Source of the DNA: Aquisphaera insulae
GTDB taxonomy: Bacteria; Planctomycetota; Planctomycetia; Isosphaerales; Isosphaeraceae
Length of the DNA: 55,380 bases
Reading direction: 5' to 3'
NCBI RefSeq assembly: GCF_011064615.1
Contig: NZ_JAALJH010000063.1
Coordinates: 1 to 55,380 of the forward strand
The notes under the pieces were generated by a model, which worked only from the letters and a program-made list of their open reading frames with translations, did not search any database and was not told the origin of the DNA. Positions 55,113-55,380 of this stretch are shown piece by piece. The position numbers and the translations under genes were made by a program. How positions within the stretch are numbered: position 1 is the stretch's first letter; each line of letters starts with the position of its first letter.

Positions 55113-55380
55113 AAAGGCGGTCCTGACCGCCCGCGATTGAGATCGGACCGCGACGATTCCCGGTGCGCCTGCCGGTTCCGCCATGCGGCCGGGAACCATG
55201 CCTGGGCGCAGTCGCCAGCCTGCCCCGGGCTCGGCCGGAGCCTCGCCCTCCCGGGCCTGGGACGCGTCTCTTCGGGAGGGCGAGGCTCCTGCCGAGGCTC
55301 GGGCGAGCCGTCGTCATGCAACGAAGGCTCTCGATCGCGCAGCAGATCCTGGAACAGCCGGCCAGGACCTCAAAGGCTAG
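55113..55380. other. Downstream intergenic sequence
   Basis: Sequence between the giant gene's stop and the right edge. Apart from the strong palindrome at 55230-55296 it shows no gene. A spurious open frame across the palindrome would encode a peptide of the GSAGASPS...REGEAPAEA kind that recurs in many planctomycete genomes as a translation of this repeat. Confidence 0.6.
55230..55296. repeat. REP-like palindrome with 24-nt arms
   Basis: Arms at 55230-55253 and 55273-55296 pair in 23 of 24 positions around a 19-nt loop. The core, GAGCCTCGCCCTCCCG and its complement, is a sequence I recognise as a dispersed repeat in planctomycete genomes. It starts 117 nt after the giant gene's stop and could protect or terminate that transcript; there is no T-run. 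Confidence 0.8.

Noticed and set aside
55183..55380. Short plus-strand open frame at the right edge
   Set aside because: It translates the palindromic repeat and resembles spurious peptides from the same repeat elsewhere.

Overview
The window is GC-rich and gene-poor: four protein-coding genes fill almost all of its 55 kb. It looks like a member of the Planctomycetota, most likely the Isosphaeraceae. This is an inference from three signs. Both giant proteins carry the planctomycete N-terminal export motif of the form PxLExLExxxLLS (LEPR-XLL / Planc_extracel type). An ECF sigma factor is followed by a Ser/Thr kinase fused to WD40 repeats. Codon use is extremely GC-biased.

Layout. (1) Positions 1-14145, minus strand: the N-terminal 4,715 codons of a giant secreted beta-strand-repeat protein. 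The frame has no stop and runs off the left edge, and its start codon is at 14145. (2) 14146-15152: a gap with no supportable gene. (3) 15153-19610, minus: a 1,485-residue membrane Ser/Thr kinase with an HxxxCxxC finger, one transmembrane helix, WD40 repeats and TPR-like repeats. (4) 19933-20592, minus: an ECF sigma factor upstream of the kinase and codirectional with it. (5) 20593-21821: a divergent intergenic region of about 1.2 kb with AT-richer patches, an inverted repeat and a G10 tract. (6) 21822-55112, plus: one uninterrupted frame of 11,096 codons. It encodes a mosaic extracellular protein with PPC, LamG, FG-GAP, 19 CARDB repeats, nine putative-Ig repeats, an RHS-like piece, a dockerin-like pair, ZU5, two beta-propellers, an alpha/beta-hydrolase and three separate HExxH zinc-protease motifs. 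(7) 55113-55380: an intergenic tail with a strong 24-bp-arm palindrome of the REP type.

How the genes may work together (inference). The sigma factor and the kinase with its zinc-finger-like N terminus form a typical planctomycete envelope-signalling pair. They lie between two divergently transcribed giant surface or matrix proteins. A simple hypothesis is that the pair controls one or both giants: the minus-strand protein as a long adhesive fibre, and the plus-strand protein as a scaffold carrying hydrolase and protease activities. Nothing in the sequence proves that link.

No tRNA, rRNA, CRISPR array or insertion sequence was recognised.
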